Part shown: piece by piece, positions 34,322 through 36,268 of the stretch
How the letters are laid out: each line of letters opens with the position of its first letter
How positions within the stretch are numbered: position 1 is the first letter of the stretch
Assembly: GCA_001687465.1 (NCBI GenBank)
Contig: LVLI01000191.1
Span: forward strand, 1 to 36,268
Direction: 5' to 3'
From: Halocafeteria seosinensis
Taxonomy: Eukaryota > Sar > Bigyra > Bicosoecida
DNA: 36,268 bases
Notes under the pieces: generated by a model
Seen by the model: the letters and a program-made list of their open reading frames with translations, nothing else
What the model was told of the DNA's origin: nothing
Databases searched by the model: none
Program-made: the position numbers and the translations under genes

Positions 34322-34948
34322 GCAGAGCGCTGATTGTCATAACCGTTTAGACCGTCGAGAGGAGGTTCATATTTCTTGAAGTTTGCGATATCCACCCCTT
34401 CCGGGATTGGCTTTGTACAACAGGCACTAATAGCGTTATGAGAATACCGCAAACGTCGACCATTTGGTGGTGTCGCTGCTAAATTGTGGAGATAGCTGAC
34501 ATGCAAAAATGTACAATCATTCCGAGGGAAGCTACCTGCATGTTTCCAGGTAATCCATCACATAATTCTTTCGTTCGTCCAAGAACCAATACCACCAGCT
34601 GTGGGTAGCTGCGGCATTCTTATTAGTGACGGCGTCTGCTTCTTCGGCAGTAGCACGGCTCAAAGCGTGATACATGGATGATTCAATAGTAAGAGCTGTT
34701 TCATAGCATTCGAGTTGTCGTTTAAGCAGCTCTTTGTGGGATAATTCCTCCTGTGTCGGGGCACTGGCACTAGCGACCTCGGATGCAAGTACTTGAGGGG
34801 CAGGGGGGCCAGTCATGGCAGAACTCAAACTTCGAGGACTCTCGAACGCTCCACCGGGAAACGGATCCCGATCATTCTCCCTTGTCGAAAGTATATCTTC
34901 CCATTCAAGTGTACTAGCACTTCCCACCTGCTGTTCTTGACTGGCCAT

Positions 34949-36060
34949 GGTACAATGTACTGCCGTTTGCGGGCTTGCTGTTGGTGCGAACGAAAGTGGT
35001 GACAGCGGCGAAATCTCTACCGACGCATCCAAGATATAATTCTTTGAAATGAAGCACCTGAAAAAAGAGTGAATGCAAAAAAACACCAATGTAGAAAATA
35101 CCAAGGCATCCGGGAAAAAAAGTCAACACAATTGGGGTTTGTCGGAGTTCACGCGATCACCGCGCTAGTCAGCAATGTGATGTTCTCACTGCCCTGGCTG
35201 CAATCGACACCGTTACCGGTGCGTGGTAAGTACATGTATAGGGAGAGAGTGAGTTTTTCTTCTTGTACTACCACATGCCCTCAGTGGCGAGTCAGAGGTT
35301 TTGTGCCCTGCCTACTTTGGATTACAGGATACAGTTTCCTAGTTGAACCCACCCTTGGAGTCCTAAGGCTTGGACATTGGTACCTTGTTGAAGTCACCAA
35401 TTGACGACCCTTACTTGAAGATCCTTGCGGTAAAATAAAGCCTACCACCATGTGGCTATGTAGAACTTAAGCTTACCTTGCTCAGATTATTGAAACAATA
35501 CGTTCGTGAACATCTACGATAAGCACCGCTGGGCGGACGTACAGAATTGGACTGCTGGCTGCTGCTGCAGCATTGCTGCTTCAACCATCTGTGACTCACA
35601 GACTGTGAGTCATTCCACTTCAACGTCTCACACACCTGAGGTTGGTGCAGCACTACAGTAATGGTGCTGTGTTGTAGAATGTCCCGTATGTGCGTGCAGT
35701 TTGTGATGCTCAACGCGTTGTGTGGGAGAAGGCGTAACCTCGTGTAGCGGGCATTTACCAGAGTTAGAACGAGGAGTGTGTGCTGAAGTGTACGTACAGT
35801 AACGTGTTTATTGTTTTAGTACCCGTGATCACCAATGGCCAGAGTAGCGTCACGGGGAAATCATTTAATTTATTCTTTTCCTGTTCCATGAAGTCACTTT
35901 AATTTCTCCAACTTCCCCGTACTCTTGAGCAGCGTCACTTCGTTGTATATGTTGTACCTTGTGCAATGGTCGCTGAGGAGATTGACAATTCGTAGTTATT
36001 TCGAAGTCTTTCGGAAATTGCAAGCTGGATAATTCCGGGAATTCTATAAGTACCACCCGC
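34949..36060. other. Region without a confident gene
   Basis: About 1.1 kb. A plus-strand frame at about 35174-35404 contains LPWLQSTPLPVRG followed by a GTAAGT donor and later an AG acceptor before YSFLVEPTLGVLRLGHWYL. It could be a small spliced gene of about 41 aa, but support is weak. A GCTGCT-rich stretch (about 35550-35581) and the 21-base palindrome at 35592-35612 are present. The minus frame 35865-36056 lacks an ATG. Confidence 0.35.
35592..35612. repeat. Perfect 21-base palindrome with two bZIP-type sites
   Basis: TGACTCACAG, one A, then CTGTGAGTCA. The outer heptamers are TGACTCA and TGAGTCA, the AP-1/GCN4-type bZIP site and its complement. It could also form a small hairpin in RNA. 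Confidence 0.55.
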
Positions 36061-36268
36061 CGGGTGATAGAGTATTTTAACCGGCATATAATAATTTATG
36101 CCGGATTATAATATAAAATGCCGGATTTATTTAATATAAAATAATAAAAAATGCCGGTTATAAGCTAAATTATAGGTGTAATTTTCAGTGTAATTTTTAT
36201 TAAATTCATCGCTAAATTGTCGGTGTAATTTTCGTACCCTATTAGTAATAATTTAGTTTGTATTTAAA
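36054..36268. repeat. AT-rich repetitive edge with ATGCCGG motifs
   Basis: Composition drops sharply to AT-rich after a CACCCG C CGGGTG palindrome (36054-36066). A perfect inverted repeat CCGGCATA/TATGCCGG lies at 36081-36104. More ATGCCGG copies lie at 36118-36124 and 36151-36157. A 23-base direct repeat (36164-36186 and 36211-36233, two mismatches, 47-base period) begins GCTAAATT and ends GGTGTAATTTTC. It is probably the end of a mobile or satellite element that continues off the window. Confidence 0.55.

Noticed and set aside
35069-35404. 111-residue plus-strand frame
   Set aside because: It starts with GTG rather than ATG, has no recognisable motif and contains a good donor and acceptor, so at most part of it is coding.
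35456-35713. Minus-strand frame over the palindrome and GCT-rich stretch
   Set aside because: Its sequence mostly reflects the repeats, with Ser/Gln runs and no domain.

Overview
This is a gene-dense piece of a nuclear genome from a flagellated, unicellular eukaryote. Most genes are broken by short GT-AG introns of about 50-90 nt (donors mostly GTAAGT, GTACGT or GTATGT). The proteins are eukaryote-specific: dynactin p62, the cohesin-release factor WAPL, the Golgi tether p115/USO1, a calcium-dependent protein kinase, a tubulin glutamylase-type ligase and SPATA17. A CDPK-type kinase together with axonemal genes, very short introns and mid-range GC points to a protist of the SAR/chromalveolate kind (stramenopile is my best guess). 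That placement is inference; no marker in the window settles it. Exon structures were worked out by hand by joining reading frames at GT-AG sites with matching phase, and every multi-exon model given here keeps an open frame.

Layout, left to right. At 1-345 is the 3' end of an unrecognised plus-strand gene. At 835-2933 (+) is dynactin subunit 4 (p62), facing WAPL at 2948-5459 (-). At 5743-8488 (+) is a CDPK, facing a large unknown membrane protein at 8518-11976 (-). At 12220-12785 (-) is a four-exon 14 kDa phosphohistidine phosphatase (PHPT1), which is invisible as a single ORF. At 13239-18269 (+) is p115/USO1, intronless. At 18422-21487 (-) is an F-box-like/protein-kinase fusion with a WNK-style relocated lysine. 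At 22575-28605 (+) is a 1968-residue ankyrin/TPR/RGS-like/IQ/WW protein whose 3' coding end overlaps that of a six-exon ankyrin protein at 28589-29729 (-). At 29975-31644 (-) is SPATA17, divergent from TTLL9 at 31962-34321 (+). At 34186-34948 (-) is a hypothetical gene. The last ~200 bases switch to very AT-rich DNA with repeated ATGCCGG motifs, probably the edge of a repetitive element.

The genes are packed as alternating convergent and divergent pairs: tail-to-tail gaps are 14, 29, 152 and -17 bases, and head-to-head gaps are about 150-1090 bases. Functionally there is a cytoskeleton/cilium theme (dynactin p62, SPATA17, TTLL9, possibly the IQ/WW scaffold), membrane traffic (p115), chromosome cohesion (WAPL) and calcium/phosphate signalling (CDPK, PHPT1, WNK-like kinase, RGS-like scaffold). 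The standout items are the F-box/WNK-like kinase, the multidomain RGS-like scaffold, the unassigned 1152-residue membrane protein, and the SPATA17-TTLL9 pair sharing one short intergenic region.
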